Assembly (NCBI GenBank): GCA_965602855.1
Contig: CBFCZV010000011.1
Coordinates: 1-64,000, forward strand
Direction of reading: 5' to 3'
Length of the DNA stretch: 64,000 nucleotides
Source: LH-M37 sp965602855
Lineage (GTDB): Bacteria > Pseudomonadota > Gammaproteobacteria > SZUA-229
The notes beneath the pieces were generated by a model. It was given only the letters and a program-made list of their open reading frames with translations. It searched no databases and was not told the origin of the DNA. Within the stretch, counting starts at the first letter, position 1; the number at the start of each line of letters is the position of its first letter. Both the position numbers and the translations under genes were made by a program. This document shows, in pieces, positions 8,138 to 17,834 of the stretch.

Positions 8138-8346
8138 GCTACACGCCTTATATCTGTTTTTTGTACGACGTATGATAGGCGTTCTCTGGTGCACTTACTA
8201 CATGACAGGACTCAACCATATCCACATAACTAAAAAACACACACAAACCTCATTTTTATTGATCAATGAGATAAACTCAATTGATATCGCGCATTAATGA
8301 AATACCTGCGCCAGTGAACTTTGCAATTCCATAGGAAATATTTGCG

Positions 8347-9393
8347 ATGAAAACGATGAAAGCCCTGGTCAAGAAAGAAGCTAAACAAGGTTTATGGCTG
8401 ACAGATGTCCCTGTTCCGGAGATTGGCAATAACGATGTGCTGGTGAAGATTCAGAAGACTGCCATTTGTGGCACCGATGTGCACATCTACAACTGGGACG
8501 AGTGGGCGCAAAAAACCATACCTGTACCGATGACGATTGGTCATGAGTTCGCCGGAGTCATTGTCGAAATGGGCGCGAATGTCACTGAGTTAAATATTGG
8601 CGATGTGGTTTCTGGTGAAGGCCATATTGTCTGCGAGCGCTGCCGTAACTGTCTGGCAGGTCGTCGCCACCTCTGCCCCAATACGATTGGCATCGGTGTT
8701 AACCGTACCGGCTGTTTTGCCAAATATCTCTCCATCCCTGCAAAAAATGTCTTTCGACCCAATATTGAAATCCCCACCGATGTACTTGCCTGCTTCGATC
8801 CTTATGGCAACGCTGTGCACACCGCGCTGTCTTTCAACATGGTCGGTGAAGATGTCTTGATTACTGGAGCCGGCCCGATTGGGATTATGGCGGCGATGGT
8901 CGCAGCACATTGCGGCGCACGTAATATCGTCATCACCGATGTCAACAGCTACCGCCTCGATCTTGTTAAAAATATCGTGCCCAGAGCGATCCCACTCAAT
9001 GTTCAGGATGATCCGATTAGCGAAGAGTTCATGCGTGGCCTGGGCATTCTTGAAGGCTTTGATGTCTGTCTGGAAATGTCAGGCTCACCCGCCGCATTTG
9101 AAGAAGTACTGGGTAAGATGATCAACGGTGGCAATATCGCCATGCTCGGCATAATGCCAGACGGTACCGCCATCGACTGGACCAAAGTAGTCTTTAAGGG
9201 GCTCACTATTAAAGGCATCTACGGCCGTGAAATTTTCGAAACCTGGTACAAAGGTGTAATGATGGTTCAGACAGGTCTGCCGCTGGAAAAAATCATCACC
9301 CACCATTTCCACTACACCGATTTTCAGAAAGGCTTCGACGTGATGTGCTCGGGTCAGTCTGGCAAAGTCATTCTAAACTGGGATGAATCATAA
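8347..9393 (+). CDS. tdh: L-threonine 3-dehydrogenase
   Basis: Zinc medium-chain dehydrogenase of 348 aa that oxidises L-threonine to 2-amino-3-ketobutyrate with NAD. It matches E. coli Tdh closely: KTAICGTDVHIYNWDEW (catalytic zinc Cys), GHE, the structural-zinc cysteines in CERCRNCLAGRRHLC, the Rossmann motif GAGPIGIMAA and the end GQSGKVILNWD. The next codon of the same frame (ATG 8356, MKALVKK) aligns with the E. coli start and may be the true one. Its stop overlaps the kbl start as TAATG, so the two pathway genes are coupled. Confidence 0.96.
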   Translation: MKTMKALVKKEAKQGLWLTDVPVPEIGNNDVLVKIQKTAICGTDVHIYNWDEWAQKTIPVPMTIGHEFAGVIVEMGANVTELNIGDVVSGEGHIVCERCRNCLAGRRHLCPNTIGIGVNRTGCFAKYLSIPAKNVFRPNIEIPTDVLACFDPYGNAVHTALSFNMVGEDVLITGAGPIGIMAAMVAAHCGARNIVITDVNSYRLDLVKNIVPRAIPLNVQDDPISEEFMRGLGILEGFDVCLEMSGSPAAFEEVLGKMINGGNIAMLGIMPDGTAIDWTKVVFKGLTIKGIYGREIFETWYKGVMMVQTGLPLEKIITHHFHYTDFQKGFDVMCSGQSGKVILNWDES

Positions 9394-10616
9394 TGAGCTT
9401 CAAAAGCGCCAAAGAGAGCCTGCTTAAAGACCTGCAGGAAATTAAAGATGCAGGCCTGTGGAAGACCGAACGAGTTATCGCCTCCGAGCAGAAGAATGAC
9501 ATAACCCTCGCCGATGGTCGTGAAGTTATCAATATGTGCGCCAATAACTACCTTGGTCTCGCTAATAACCCCGAGGTCATTCAGGCCGCAAAGGACAGTT
9601 ATGATCAGTGGGGCTTCGGTCTTTCTTCGGTGCGTTTTATCTGCGGCACGCAATCAATTCACAAAGAGCTTGAGCTGAAGGTAAGTGAATTTCTCGGCAT
9701 GGAAGAAACTATTCTCTACGCCGCCTGCTTTGATGCCAATACCGGACTGTTCGAAACCATCCTCACTAATGAAGACGCGGTGATCTCCGATGAACTAAAT
9801 CACGCTTCAATTATTGACGGCGTACGTTTGTGTAAGGCTGCACGCTTCCGCTACAAAAATAACGACATGGCCGATCTTGAAGCCAAGCTCAAAGAAGCCA
9901 AAGCAGGTGGTGCCCGCCGCATACTGATCACCACCGATGGCGTTTTCTCTATGGACGGCACTATCGCCCAACTGGACAAAATCTGCGATCTGGCCGATGA
10001 ATACGATGCCATGGTGCACCACGATGACTGTCACGCGGTTGGCTTCATGGGCAAAACTGGACGCGGTATTCACGAGCATTGTGGAGTGATGGATAGAGTC
10101 GATATTATTACCGGAACTTTCGGCAAAGCACTCGGTGGTGCCAGTGGTGGTTATACCTCTGGCCGCAAGGAAATCATCGACATGCTGCGTCAACGCTCTC
10201 GCCCCTATCTTTTTTCCAACACCGTCGCCCCGGCAATCTGCGCGGCTTCATTAAAGGTACTGGAAATGCTTTCAGCCTCGACTGAGCTTCGAGACCATCT
10301 TGCCGAGAACACACGCTACTTCCGTGAAGGCATGAAAAAGTCTGGCTTTGCTATCGCCGACGGTGAACACCCCATTATTCCGGTGATGCTGGGTGATGCC
10401 GAACTAGCTCAGGAAATGTCCAGAAAATTATTAGAACGCGGCATTTACGCTATTGGTTTTTTCTTTCCGGTCGTTGCCAAAGGCAAAGCAAGAATTCGAA
10501 CCCAGATTTCTGCTGCGCATACCAAAGCAGATCTGGACACAGCAATTCAGGCTTTTGCAGAGACCTACGCAGAACTTACTGATAAAAATCAAAAAACCAC
10601 TGCGCTAAAAATTTAA
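9393..10616 (+). CDS. kbl: Glycine C-acetyltransferase (2-amino-3-ketobutyrate CoA ligase)
   Basis: PLP-dependent alpha-oxoamine synthase of 407 aa that splits 2-amino-3-ketobutyrate with CoA into glycine and acetyl-CoA. Visible motifs are NMCANNYLGLANNP, SVRFICGTQSIH, HHDDCHAVGFMG and the PLP lysine in ITGTFGKALGGASGG. It completes the threonine degradation pathway begun by the adjacent tdh, whose stop overlaps its ATG by one base. About ten extra residues at the C-terminus (KNQKTTALKI) extend past the usual family end. Confidence 0.96.
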   Translation: MSFKSAKESLLKDLQEIKDAGLWKTERVIASEQKNDITLADGREVINMCANNYLGLANNPEVIQAAKDSYDQWGFGLSSVRFICGTQSIHKELELKVSEFLGMEETILYAACFDANTGLFETILTNEDAVISDELNHASIIDGVRLCKAARFRYKNNDMADLEAKLKEAKAGGARRILITTDGVFSMDGTIAQLDKICDLADEYDAMVHHDDCHAVGFMGKTGRGIHEHCGVMDRVDIITGTFGKALGGASGGYTSGRKEIIDMLRQRSRPYLFSNTVAPAICAASLKVLEMLSASTELRDHLAENTRYFREGMKKSGFAIADGEHPIIPVMLGDAELAQEMSRKLLERGIYAIGFFFPVVAKGKARIRTQISAAHTKADLDTAIQAFAETYAELTDKNQKTTALKI

Positions 10617-10693
10617 TTTTTAATCTATAATTCGTATATCATTACATCGACAACGGTATTTGAAATCATCTTCAGACCCACAACGAGGCAACT

Positions 10694-11824
10694 ATGTTTT
10701 CATCAAACACCAACATGCAATCAATAGTGAGCAACTTTCACATTGATCATATGATGCGCTACAGCCTTTTTGTTCCACGTCTATACAATCTTTGTAGGTC
10801 ACTGGGTTTTGAAGCGGGCAAAATCACCCCTTCACGTGCTTTCTGTTCAGATGAGAATCAGGGCTTCCCAATTATTCTTATCGCCAAGCATTTTGGTGCT
10901 TTTCCTTTCAATCATGGTCGAGTTGGTGGCATTGTCGCAACAGATCGTCATGGCCCACATGCGCATCATGGTAAAGACATGGTGATTATTCAGGCCAGCC
11001 ACGTTGGCTACGACCCTGAAACTGAAACATTTGGTAGTTATTGTCGCCTACAAACTACAGAACATGATAATACTGTTACCTGCGGGAAAATCGGCGGCGT
11101 CATGCAGTGGTACCAGAAAGAATACCGCTTTGCACAAAAAAATATTTATCTTGGCTGCAATGATGGCATTTACACCATCACTATTGATAATCATCTGCTC
11201 AACGACAAGCGAACTGAGGGGCTCTTTCTTGAACTGGACAAGCTGATAGAAAAACAGGACGGGGGATTTCAATTAATTAAAAGCCTCAGCACTTCTCGTG
11301 TTTATGCCGCTTCAAAGGAGCTTTGCCAACACATTCCTGAAAGCTTCTGGAATGGCACAGCTATTGGCGATAAGCTTGGTCCGGAAATGTTTATTTTTCA
11401 TCATAGAATCAATGATGATATAGAGGGTTATGATCATCTCGAAAATAATCTGATCAATGCGATGCCCTGGATTATTACTTCGGATTCGCCGCTACTGGTA
11501 GCAGCACAAGTCAATACACAAGCTGAATTTGATCGCGCTTATCGCACTATCGTTAAAGAACCAGAGTACGAAGGTAAGCGACTGCTATTTATTTCATGCC
11601 TGAACATCGATATTTCTCCACGCGAAGGCCAAATATTCCCACTTACTAAATGCATACCCTGGGCTGCTTATATACAGGATGCTGATGGTAAATCACGCAC
11701 CATTGAGCAAGATGAAATTGTTGAAATGCTGATGCAGCAAAGTGATGAAAATTCTGATCAGATCGATCTTGAAGCAGCAATTCAGCAGATGATTGACGCA
11801 GAAGAAATTAAAATAAAAATTTAA
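10694..11824 (+). CDS. Possible LCIB-type carbonic anhydrase (otherwise unknown)
   Basis: Soluble protein of 376 aa with no signal peptide. The first 140 residues carry AFCSDE (Cys51, Asp53), a His-rich stretch HFGAFPFNHGRVGG and DRHGPHAHHGKD, then QASHVGYDPETETFG (His103) and VTCGK (Cys130). A Cys-x-Asp, His and Cys set with gaps of 52 and 27 residues resembles, from memory, the zinc ligands of LCIB-type beta-like carbonic anhydrases, whose HVG and CG motifs look similar. The C-terminal 230 residues are unrecognised and end in acidic repeats. GAGG lies six bases ahead of the ATG. It is 35 bp upstream of a cytochrome c'-like gene. Family assignment is tentative. Confidence 0.5.
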   Translation: MFSSNTNMQSIVSNFHIDHMMRYSLFVPRLYNLCRSLGFEAGKITPSRAFCSDENQGFPIILIAKHFGAFPFNHGRVGGIVATDRHGPHAHHGKDMVIIQASHVGYDPETETFGSYCRLQTTEHDNTVTCGKIGGVMQWYQKEYRFAQKNIYLGCNDGIYTITIDNHLLNDKRTEGLFLELDKLIEKQDGGFQLIKSLSTSRVYAASKELCQHIPESFWNGTAIGDKLGPEMFIFHHRINDDIEGYDHLENNLINAMPWIITSDSPLLVAAQVNTQAEFDRAYRTIVKEPEYEGKRLLFISCLNIDISPREGQIFPLTKCIPWAAYIQDADGKSRTIEQDEIVEMLMQQSDENSDQIDLEAAIQQMIDAEEIKIKI

Positions 11825-11858
11825 TTATGAGAATGAATAACGATAAGGTAACTTTAGA

Positions 11859-12356
11859 ATGAACCATTTGATTAAATTAACAATTATTTTTTCGATGACT
11901 ATAGCAAGCTTTTCTCTGGGCCATGCAGAAACAAAATCAAATGACTCTGCTATTGAAACGCTTTCCCCAGACATACGCGATCTACTCACAAAAGAAATGA
12001 AAGCACTACAGGAAGGAATGATGTCGATCATTCCCGCTTATGTTTCTGGTGACTGGAAAAAAATAGAACATACTGCTCATAAAATGAAAAACAGCTATAT
12101 CATGAAGCAGAGCCTTACTGAAGAACAGAAGAAAGAACTACGTGCCACGCTGCCTGAAGCGTTTATAAAACAAGATCAACAGTTTCATTATCTGGCTGGA
12201 ATGCTTGAGCATGTAGCTAAAGAAGAAAAGATAGAACTTATTGGTTTTTATTTTTCAGAAATGAATGAGGCCTGTGTTGCCTGCCATGCACAATATGCCG
12301 GACACAAGTTCCCTTCATTCTCACATATAGTAAAAAACACCGAACATAATCACTAA
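11859..12356 (+). CDS. Periplasmic cytochrome c'-like protein
   Basis: Protein of 165 aa with a signal peptide (residues 1-23, ending GHA), a long mostly helical body and a single haem site CVACH about 20 residues from the C-terminus. A C-terminal CxxCH behind a helical bundle is the layout of cytochrome c', which binds NO or acts in electron transfer. The HKFPSF tail is longer than usual. It follows the putative carbonic anhydrase gene closely and is convergent with plsC, separated by six bases. Confidence 0.7.
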   Translation: MNHLIKLTIIFSMTIASFSLGHAETKSNDSAIETLSPDIRDLLTKEMKALQEGMMSIIPAYVSGDWKKIEHTAHKMKNSYIMKQSLTEEQKKELRATLPEAFIKQDQQFHYLAGMLEHVAKEEKIELIGFYFSEMNEACVACHAQYAGHKFPSFSHIVKNTEHNH

Positions 12357-12362
12357 AAATTA

Positions 12363-13118
12363 TTAACGATTCCAACGTGAAGGATCACTGATTTCCTTCA
12401 TCTTTCCTTCAATCCAGGCTTCAGCTTCAGCATTCACTTCACCCACAGTTTTTCCTTCAGGATTTATCACAGGGCCAATGCTGACACTGATACACCCCGG
12501 CCATTTAATAAAACTGTGACGCGCCCAGAACTCACCCGCATTGTGTGCAACAGGCACAACCGGATAACCTGTTTCCACAGCCAGCCTTGCACCACCCGCT
12601 TTATATCGCTTCGCTTCTCCCGGTCTGGCACGTGTACCTTCTGGAAAGACCACAACCCAGTAACCATCCTTGAGCATTTCCCTGCCCTGTTCGATCATTT
12701 GAGTTATTGCCTTTCTGCCCGATGAGCGATCAATGGCGATGGGTTTCATTAATGCCAGCCCCCAGCCGAAAAATGGAATTCTCAGTAATTCTTTTTTGAG
12801 TACCCAACGTATCTGCGGCAAATCAATTTGCAGCATTAATGTTTCCCAGGTTGACTGATGCTTGCACAAAACAACCGCACCACCTTCTGGAATATTTTCC
12901 TGTCCTTCTATCGTATAACTTAACTTACAGACCCGTTCTATCCACCACAATCCGAAGCGCGCGAAATTCTTTGCGAATTGAAATCGCTTATCAACGTGTA
13001 AAGGAGAAATTAAAACGGTAATGCTACCAAACACTATTGAAGCGATTAACATACTCAACCAATAGATGGCAGAGCGAATGTAAAGAACAGGTTTTGAGGG
13101 GATTTTTTGCTCGGACAT
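12363..13118 (-). CDS. plsC: 1-acyl-sn-glycerol-3-phosphate acyltransferase
   Basis: Membrane-bound acyltransferase of 251 aa that makes phosphatidic acid from lysophosphatidic acid. It has an N-terminal membrane segment (about residues 10-32), the catalytic block KHQSTWET (an H-x4-E variant of H-x4-D), and the glycerol-phosphate binding motif VFPEGTRARPGE. It lies 8 bp after gmhB on the same strand, an arrangement common in gammaproteobacteria. Confidence 0.93.
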   Translation of the reverse strand: MSEQKIPSKPVLYIRSAIYWLSMLIASIVFGSITVLISPLHVDKRFQFAKNFARFGLWWIERVCKLSYTIEGQENIPEGGAVVLCKHQSTWETLMLQIDLPQIRWVLKKELLRIPFFGWGLALMKPIAIDRSSGRKAITQMIEQGREMLKDGYWVVVFPEGTRARPGEAKRYKAGGARLAVETGYPVVPVAHNAGEFWARHSFIKWPGCISVSIGPVINPEGKTVGEVNAEAEAWIEGKMKEISDPSRWNR

Positions 13119-13125
13119 TTGAGTC

Positions 13126-13677
13126 CTAAGCCGTGCTCAAAATAGTATCAACAGCCGAGGCTAAATCATGATGAACAGGAATATCACCAAAGCCGTGTTC
13201 GTCTAGCTGCTTTTCTGTTTTTTTACCTTTGCCTGTTCTAACCAGAACAGGATTCACGCCTGCAGCCGAAGCCGCTTTCATGTCACTGATAGTGTCACCA
13301 ATGAAAATTATTTTTTCCAGGCTTTGCTGAAAACGCTCGGCAATGTCGTGCAACATACCCGGTTTCGGTTTGCGACAGTCGCAGCCATCTTTAGGGCCAT
13401 GCGGACAATAAAACACAGCATCAATCTGACCACCAAGATCTGACAGCAGGGTTTCCATTTTTCGATGCATGGCCGACAATGTTTTTAAATCGAAATAGCC
13501 ACGAGCCAGACCAGACTGATTAGTCGCCACCGCTACGGTATAGCCTTCATGGTTTAATTTGGCAATGGCTTCAAGGCTGCCGGGAATAGGAATCCATTCA
13601 TCCGGACACTTTATATATTCATCCGAATCCTGATTGATCACACCATCTCTATCGAGAATAATTAGTTTCATAGTCAT
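13126..13677 (-). CDS. gmhB: D-glycero-beta-D-manno-heptose 1,7-bisphosphate 7-phosphatase
   Basis: HAD-family phosphatase of 183 aa in ADP-heptose synthesis for LPS. The nucleophile motif is LDRDGVINQD, motif II is VATNQSGLARG, and the GmhB-type zinc loop is CPHGPKDGCDCRKPKPGM, followed by FIGDTISDM. Its start overlaps the glyS stop as TAATG. A second in-frame ATG two codons later (MKLIILDRDG) matches the family start better and may be used. Confidence 0.95.
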   Translation of the reverse strand: MTMKLIILDRDGVINQDSDEYIKCPDEWIPIPGSLEAIAKLNHEGYTVAVATNQSGLARGYFDLKTLSAMHRKMETLLSDLGGQIDAVFYCPHGPKDGCDCRKPKPGMLHDIAERFQQSLEKIIFIGDTISDMKAASAAGVNPVLVRTGKGKKTEKQLDEHGFGDIPVHHDLASAVDTILSTA

Positions 13678-15752
13678 TAACCCTTCTGGTGCAAGCGTGA
13701 CAAATCAGCGGCACGCATAAACAGCGCACTCATTTGAGCCAGCAAGGCTATACGATTATTTTTAATACCTTCATTATCAGCCATCACCATGACCGAATCA
13801 AAGAAAGCATCAACAGGTTCGCGCAATGATGACAGCTTACGTAAGGCCTGTTCGTAATCACCTTCATCGAACAATGACTCTACTTCTGATCTTAATGAAG
13901 CCAGTTGATTGAACAGTGCTTTTTCAGCTTCTTCTTCGAACAGAGATTTGACGACTTTACCGGTCGCTTCTGCCTCTGATTTTTTCAGGATATTACCGAC
14001 GCGTTTATTTGCTGCGGCCAGGCTTTTTGCTTCCGGCAAAGCACGGAAAGCACTCACTGCTTTAATACGCTTGTCAAAATCTAATGGTCGTGATGGGCGC
14101 AAGGCTGAGACCGCATCAAATACATCAACGTGTATATCACGATCCAGATAGTAAGCGCGTAAGCGTTCCATTATAAAATCAAAAACTTCGGCTTTGGCTT
14201 TTTCCGCATCGACTTTATCGGATAATAGTTTCGCAGCCTCCTCGATCAACACTTCAAGATCAAGATCCAGCTTACATTCGATCAATATACGTAATACACC
14301 AATAGCAGCACGACGCAAGGCATAGGGATCTTTAACGCCCGTTGGTTTCTGACCGATAGCAAAAATACCGACCAGTGTGTCGATCCTGTCAGCAATGGCG
14401 ACGACCTGCCCTACTGCTATTACGGGCAGCTTATCGCTAGCGTGACGTGGTAAATATTGTTCTTCAATAGCAATGGCGACGACGGCCTCTTCTCCAGAAG
14501 CAATTGCATAATAATGCCCCATGACACCTTGCAGTGATGGGAACTCACCGACCATGTCGCTCATTAAATCGCATTTACTTAATAATGCAGCACGGCCCGC
14601 CTGTTTAACATTCGTACCCATCTGTTTAGCAATTATTTCTGATAACTTTTCAATACGCTGACACTTGTCACCAAGGCTGCCCAGTTTTTTCTGGAACACC
14701 ACCTGATCCAGGCGCAGAAGAAAAGCATCCAGAGGTTGTTTCTTATCCTGATTCCAGAAGAAAGCAGCATCAGCAAAACGTGGGCGAATAACACGCTCAT
14801 TGCCGGCTTTAACTTTTTCGGGTGTTTTACTGTCGATGTTACTGATAGTAATAAAATGCGGTTTTATATTTCCATCTTTATCCAGCACTGCAAAATATTT
14901 TTGATTATCCTGCATAGTTTTAATTAGAGCTTCTGAAGGCACGTCCAGAAATTCTTCATCAAAATCACCCATCACTGCAACGGGCCATTCAACCAGACCG
15001 GCCACTTCCTGCAACAGCTCTTCATCAATCACAACCTGACCACCGACATTGGCGGCGGCTTTTTCAACCTGATCACGAATTATATTTTTACGTTCCTCCA
15101 TATCAGCAATGACAAAAGCATTACTGCGTAATTGCTCTGCGTAACTATCGGCCTCATCTAACGAGAGCGAACCGCTGGCGTGGAAACGATGACCAAAAGT
15201 TTCGCGTGAACTTTTCACGCCTAAAATTTCTGCATCAATTATTTCTGAACCGTGCAATAAAACCAGCCAGTGAACCGGGCGCACAAATTCCACATCGCTG
15301 TTACCCCAACGCATACGTTTAGGTATCGGTAATTTCTTCAATGATTGCTCAACTATTGCCTGCAGCAACTCAGCAAGTGATTTGCCTTTTTCGTTGGCCT
15401 TGAAAACTAACCACGTACCTTTTGGTGTTTCTTCCTGCGCCAGCTCATCAACACTCACGCCGCAAGAACGTGCAAAACCTTCAACCGCTTTGGTTGGATT
15501 ACCATCGGCATCGTAGGCCGCTTTAAGACTCGGACCTTTGCGCTCAACATCACGGTCGGGTTGTGAATCGGGTACATTTTTAATCAGCACCGCTAAACGG
15601 CGGGGCGCTGCATAAGACTGTACATCACCAATTTCAAAACTGGCTTCACTCAATCCATCTACGATGCCCTGCGTGAAAGCATCAGATAATTTTTTCAGCG
15701 CCTTGGGTGGTAGCTCTTCGGTGCCCAGTTCGATCAACAGGTCTTTACTCAT
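13677..15752 (-). CDS. glyS: Glycyl-tRNA synthetase beta subunit
   Basis: Beta subunit (691 aa, usual length) of the alpha2beta2 class II glycyl-tRNA synthetase, needed for tRNA-Gly binding. The family-typical start KDLLIELGTEELPPKALK, the block FVRPVHWLVLLHG and the C-terminal anticodon-binding-like region ending MSALFMRAADLSRL are all present. Its start overlaps the end of glyQ by four bases (ATGA), so translation is coupled and the subunits are made together. Confidence 0.97.
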   Translation of the reverse strand: MSKDLLIELGTEELPPKALKKLSDAFTQGIVDGLSEASFEIGDVQSYAAPRRLAVLIKNVPDSQPDRDVERKGPSLKAAYDADGNPTKAVEGFARSCGVSVDELAQEETPKGTWLVFKANEKGKSLAELLQAIVEQSLKKLPIPKRMRWGNSDVEFVRPVHWLVLLHGSEIIDAEILGVKSSRETFGHRFHASGSLSLDEADSYAEQLRSNAFVIADMEERKNIIRDQVEKAAANVGGQVVIDEELLQEVAGLVEWPVAVMGDFDEEFLDVPSEALIKTMQDNQKYFAVLDKDGNIKPHFITISNIDSKTPEKVKAGNERVIRPRFADAAFFWNQDKKQPLDAFLLRLDQVVFQKKLGSLGDKCQRIEKLSEIIAKQMGTNVKQAGRAALLSKCDLMSDMVGEFPSLQGVMGHYYAIASGEEAVVAIAIEEQYLPRHASDKLPVIAVGQVVAIADRIDTLVGIFAIGQKPTGVKDPYALRRAAIGVLRILIECKLDLDLEVLIEEAAKLLSDKVDAEKAKAEVFDFIMERLRAYYLDRDIHVDVFDAVSALRPSRPLDFDKRIKAVSAFRALPEAKSLAAANKRVGNILKKSEAEATGKVVKSLFEEEAEKALFNQLASLRSEVESLFDEGDYEQALRKLSSLREPVDAFFDSVMVMADNEGIKNNRIALLAQMSALFMRAADLSRLHQKG

Positions 15753-16663
15753 GATTTGCCTCCTGTTGATGTTTTGCCAATGGGGAAGCCCAGCGCCTCG
15801 CGTGAATCATAATAGGCCTGCGCGACAGCACGTGACAATGTGCGAACACGCAAAATAAAACGCTGACGCTCGGTCACCGAAATGGCGTGGCGTGCATCCA
15901 GCAAATTAAAGGTGTGCGAGGCTTTCAAAACCATTTCGTAAGCGGGCAGCGGCAAACCCAGTTCAATCAGGCGCGCACTTTCAGCTTCGCAGGTATCAAA
16001 ATAATTGAACATGGAATCGGTATCAGCCTGCTCAAAGTTATAGGTCGACATTTCTACTTCGTTCTGATGGAAGACATCACCGTAGGTCACATCACCCTGC
16101 GGGCCACGCGTCCAGATCAGGTCGAACACGCTTTCAGCTTCCTGCAAATACATCGCCAGACGTTCCAGACCATAAGTGATCTCACCCGTTACCGGGCGAC
16201 ACTCCAGTCCGCCGACCTGCTGGAAATAAGTAAACTGAGTGACTTCCATACCATTGAGCCAGACTTCCCAGCCCAGACCCCAGGCACCCAGCGTGGGTGA
16301 TTCCCAGTTATCTTCGACAAAACGAATATCGTGCTCTAGCGGATCAAAACCCAGTGCTTTCAGCGAACCCAGGTATAAATCCTGGATGTCATCGGGTGAA
16401 GGTTTTAATACCACCTGGAACTGGTAATAATGCTGCAGGCGATTGGGATTTTCGCCATAGCGGCCATCGGTAGGACGGCGGCAAGGCTGCACGTAAGCAG
16501 CGCGCCATGGCTCGGGGCCAATCGCACGTAAAAAAGTCGCTGGGTGAAAAGTACCCGCACCGACTTCAAGATCGAGAGGCTGCAATACCGCGCAACCCTG
16601 TTTTTGCCAGTAATCCTGAACTGCAAAGATCAGGCCCTGAAATGTTGAAACGTCGTAACTCAT
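15749..16663 (-). CDS. glyQ: Glycyl-tRNA synthetase alpha subunit
   Basis: Catalytic alpha subunit (304 aa). It opens with FQGLIFAVQDYWQKQGCAVLQP and contains FLRAIGPEPWRAAYVQPCRRP (class II motif 2 region) and GLGWEVWLNGMEVTQFTYFQQ. It is the first gene of the glyQ-glyS-gmhB-plsC run on the minus strand, and the region 16664-16790 is a divergent promoter region shared with the PP-loop gene. Confidence 0.97.
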   Translation of the reverse strand: MSYDVSTFQGLIFAVQDYWQKQGCAVLQPLDLEVGAGTFHPATFLRAIGPEPWRAAYVQPCRRPTDGRYGENPNRLQHYYQFQVVLKPSPDDIQDLYLGSLKALGFDPLEHDIRFVEDNWESPTLGAWGLGWEVWLNGMEVTQFTYFQQVGGLECRPVTGEITYGLERLAMYLQEAESVFDLIWTRGPQGDVTYGDVFHQNEVEMSTYNFEQADTDSMFNYFDTCEAESARLIELGLPLPAYEMVLKASHTFNLLDARHAISVTERQRFILRVRTLSRAVAQAYYDSREALGFPIGKTSTGGKS

Positions 16664-16790
16664 TAATAAATCTACTTAATTGGTGACGCGCAAGTATACC
16701 CCAAGAACCGCATTGGGACGAGGCTGACGCGTACTTTGTCTACCGTTTTTGTTAGAATAGCCCTCCTTTTTCATCTGATTGAATACACGA

Positions 16791-17834
16791 ATGAACACAC
16801 CCCGCAAAGCCGTCGCCCTGATTTCCGGCGGACTCGACTCCCTATTGGCCGCCAGACTCATGATTGAGCAAGGCATTCACGTTGAAGGCATCAACTTCTA
16901 CACCGGCTTCTGCGTCGAAGGCCATACCCACGCCATTCGCAAAAAAGACAAGAAAAAACCCAAGCGTAACAATGCCTTATGGAGCGCTGAGCAGCTCGGT
17001 ATCAAGCTGCATATTCTCGATATCATCGACGAATACAAGGACGTGGTGATCAACCCCAAGCACGGCTATGGCGCAAACATGAACCCCTGCCTGGATTGCA
17101 AAATCTTCATGGTCAGCAAAGCCAAACAGTGGATGGAAGAAAACGGCTTTGATTTCATTATCACCGGCGAAGTCGTCGGCCAGCGCCCGATGTCACAACG
17201 CAAAGACCTCTTGCCCGTGGTCGTGCGCGAATCGGGGGCCGATGATTTACTGCTGCGACCATTGTGCGCACAAAATCTAGCACCGACTCTTCCAGAGCGC
17301 GAAGGCTGGGTGGACAGGGAAAAACTGCTCGACTTCTCCGGTCGTAACCGCAAGCCACAAATGGCACTGGCCAAAGAATTTGGCTTTGAAGATTATGCCT
17401 CACCCGCGGGTGGCTGCTGCTTCCTCACCGACGAACATTATTCACGAAAACTGGTCGACCTGTGGCAGGCACGCAATAAAAAAGAATACGAGCTGGACGA
17501 CATCATGCTACTCAAGGTCGGTCGCCATATTCGCCCCGAGCCGCATTACAAACTCATTGTCAGTCGTGAAGATGGCGAGAATAACTTTCTCAACGGCTAT
17601 CGCAAACAGTTTTCTACCCTTGAAATAAAAAGTCACAACGGCCCATTAACTTTGGTCGATGGCGAACTCAGTGACGACGACGCCAAACAGGCCGCACGTA
17701 TTGCCGCAAGATTCAGTCAGGGCCGTGAAGCCGAAACAGTCAGCGTGAAGTTCACCCGCCTTAACGGCGAAGAGACCATGCTCGACATCGTGCCGATGCC
17801 CGCATCAGAAATTAAAAAGGAATGGTATGTCTGA
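16791..17834 (+). CDS. PP-loop ATPase, thiouridylase-like tRNA sulfurtransferase
   Basis: Protein of 347 aa related to tRNA thiolation enzymes. It opens with a PP-loop nucleotide site (ALISGGLDSLLAARL), followed by a Cys pair MNPCLDCK, the region IITGEVVGQRPMSQ, and a second Cys pair in SPAGGCCFLTD as in MnmA-like proteins. The C-terminal ~110 residues (IMLLKVGRHIRPEPHYKLIVSREDGEN) look like an NFACT-R/DUF814-type domain. The start is ATG 16791; the TTG at 16779 is rejected. The last 8 bases overlap a TusA-like gene, which suggests that TusA delivers sulfur to this enzyme. The substrate is unknown. Confidence 0.8.
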   Translation: MNTPRKAVALISGGLDSLLAARLMIEQGIHVEGINFYTGFCVEGHTHAIRKKDKKKPKRNNALWSAEQLGIKLHILDIIDEYKDVVINPKHGYGANMNPCLDCKIFMVSKAKQWMEENGFDFIITGEVVGQRPMSQRKDLLPVVVRESGADDLLLRPLCAQNLAPTLPEREGWVDREKLLDFSGRNRKPQMALAKEFGFEDYASPAGGCCFLTDEHYSRKLVDLWQARNKKEYELDDIMLLKVGRHIRPEPHYKLIVSREDGENNFLNGYRKQFSTLEIKSHNGPLTLVDGELSDDDAKQAARIAARFSQGREAETVSVKFTRLNGEETMLDIVPMPASEIKKEWYV

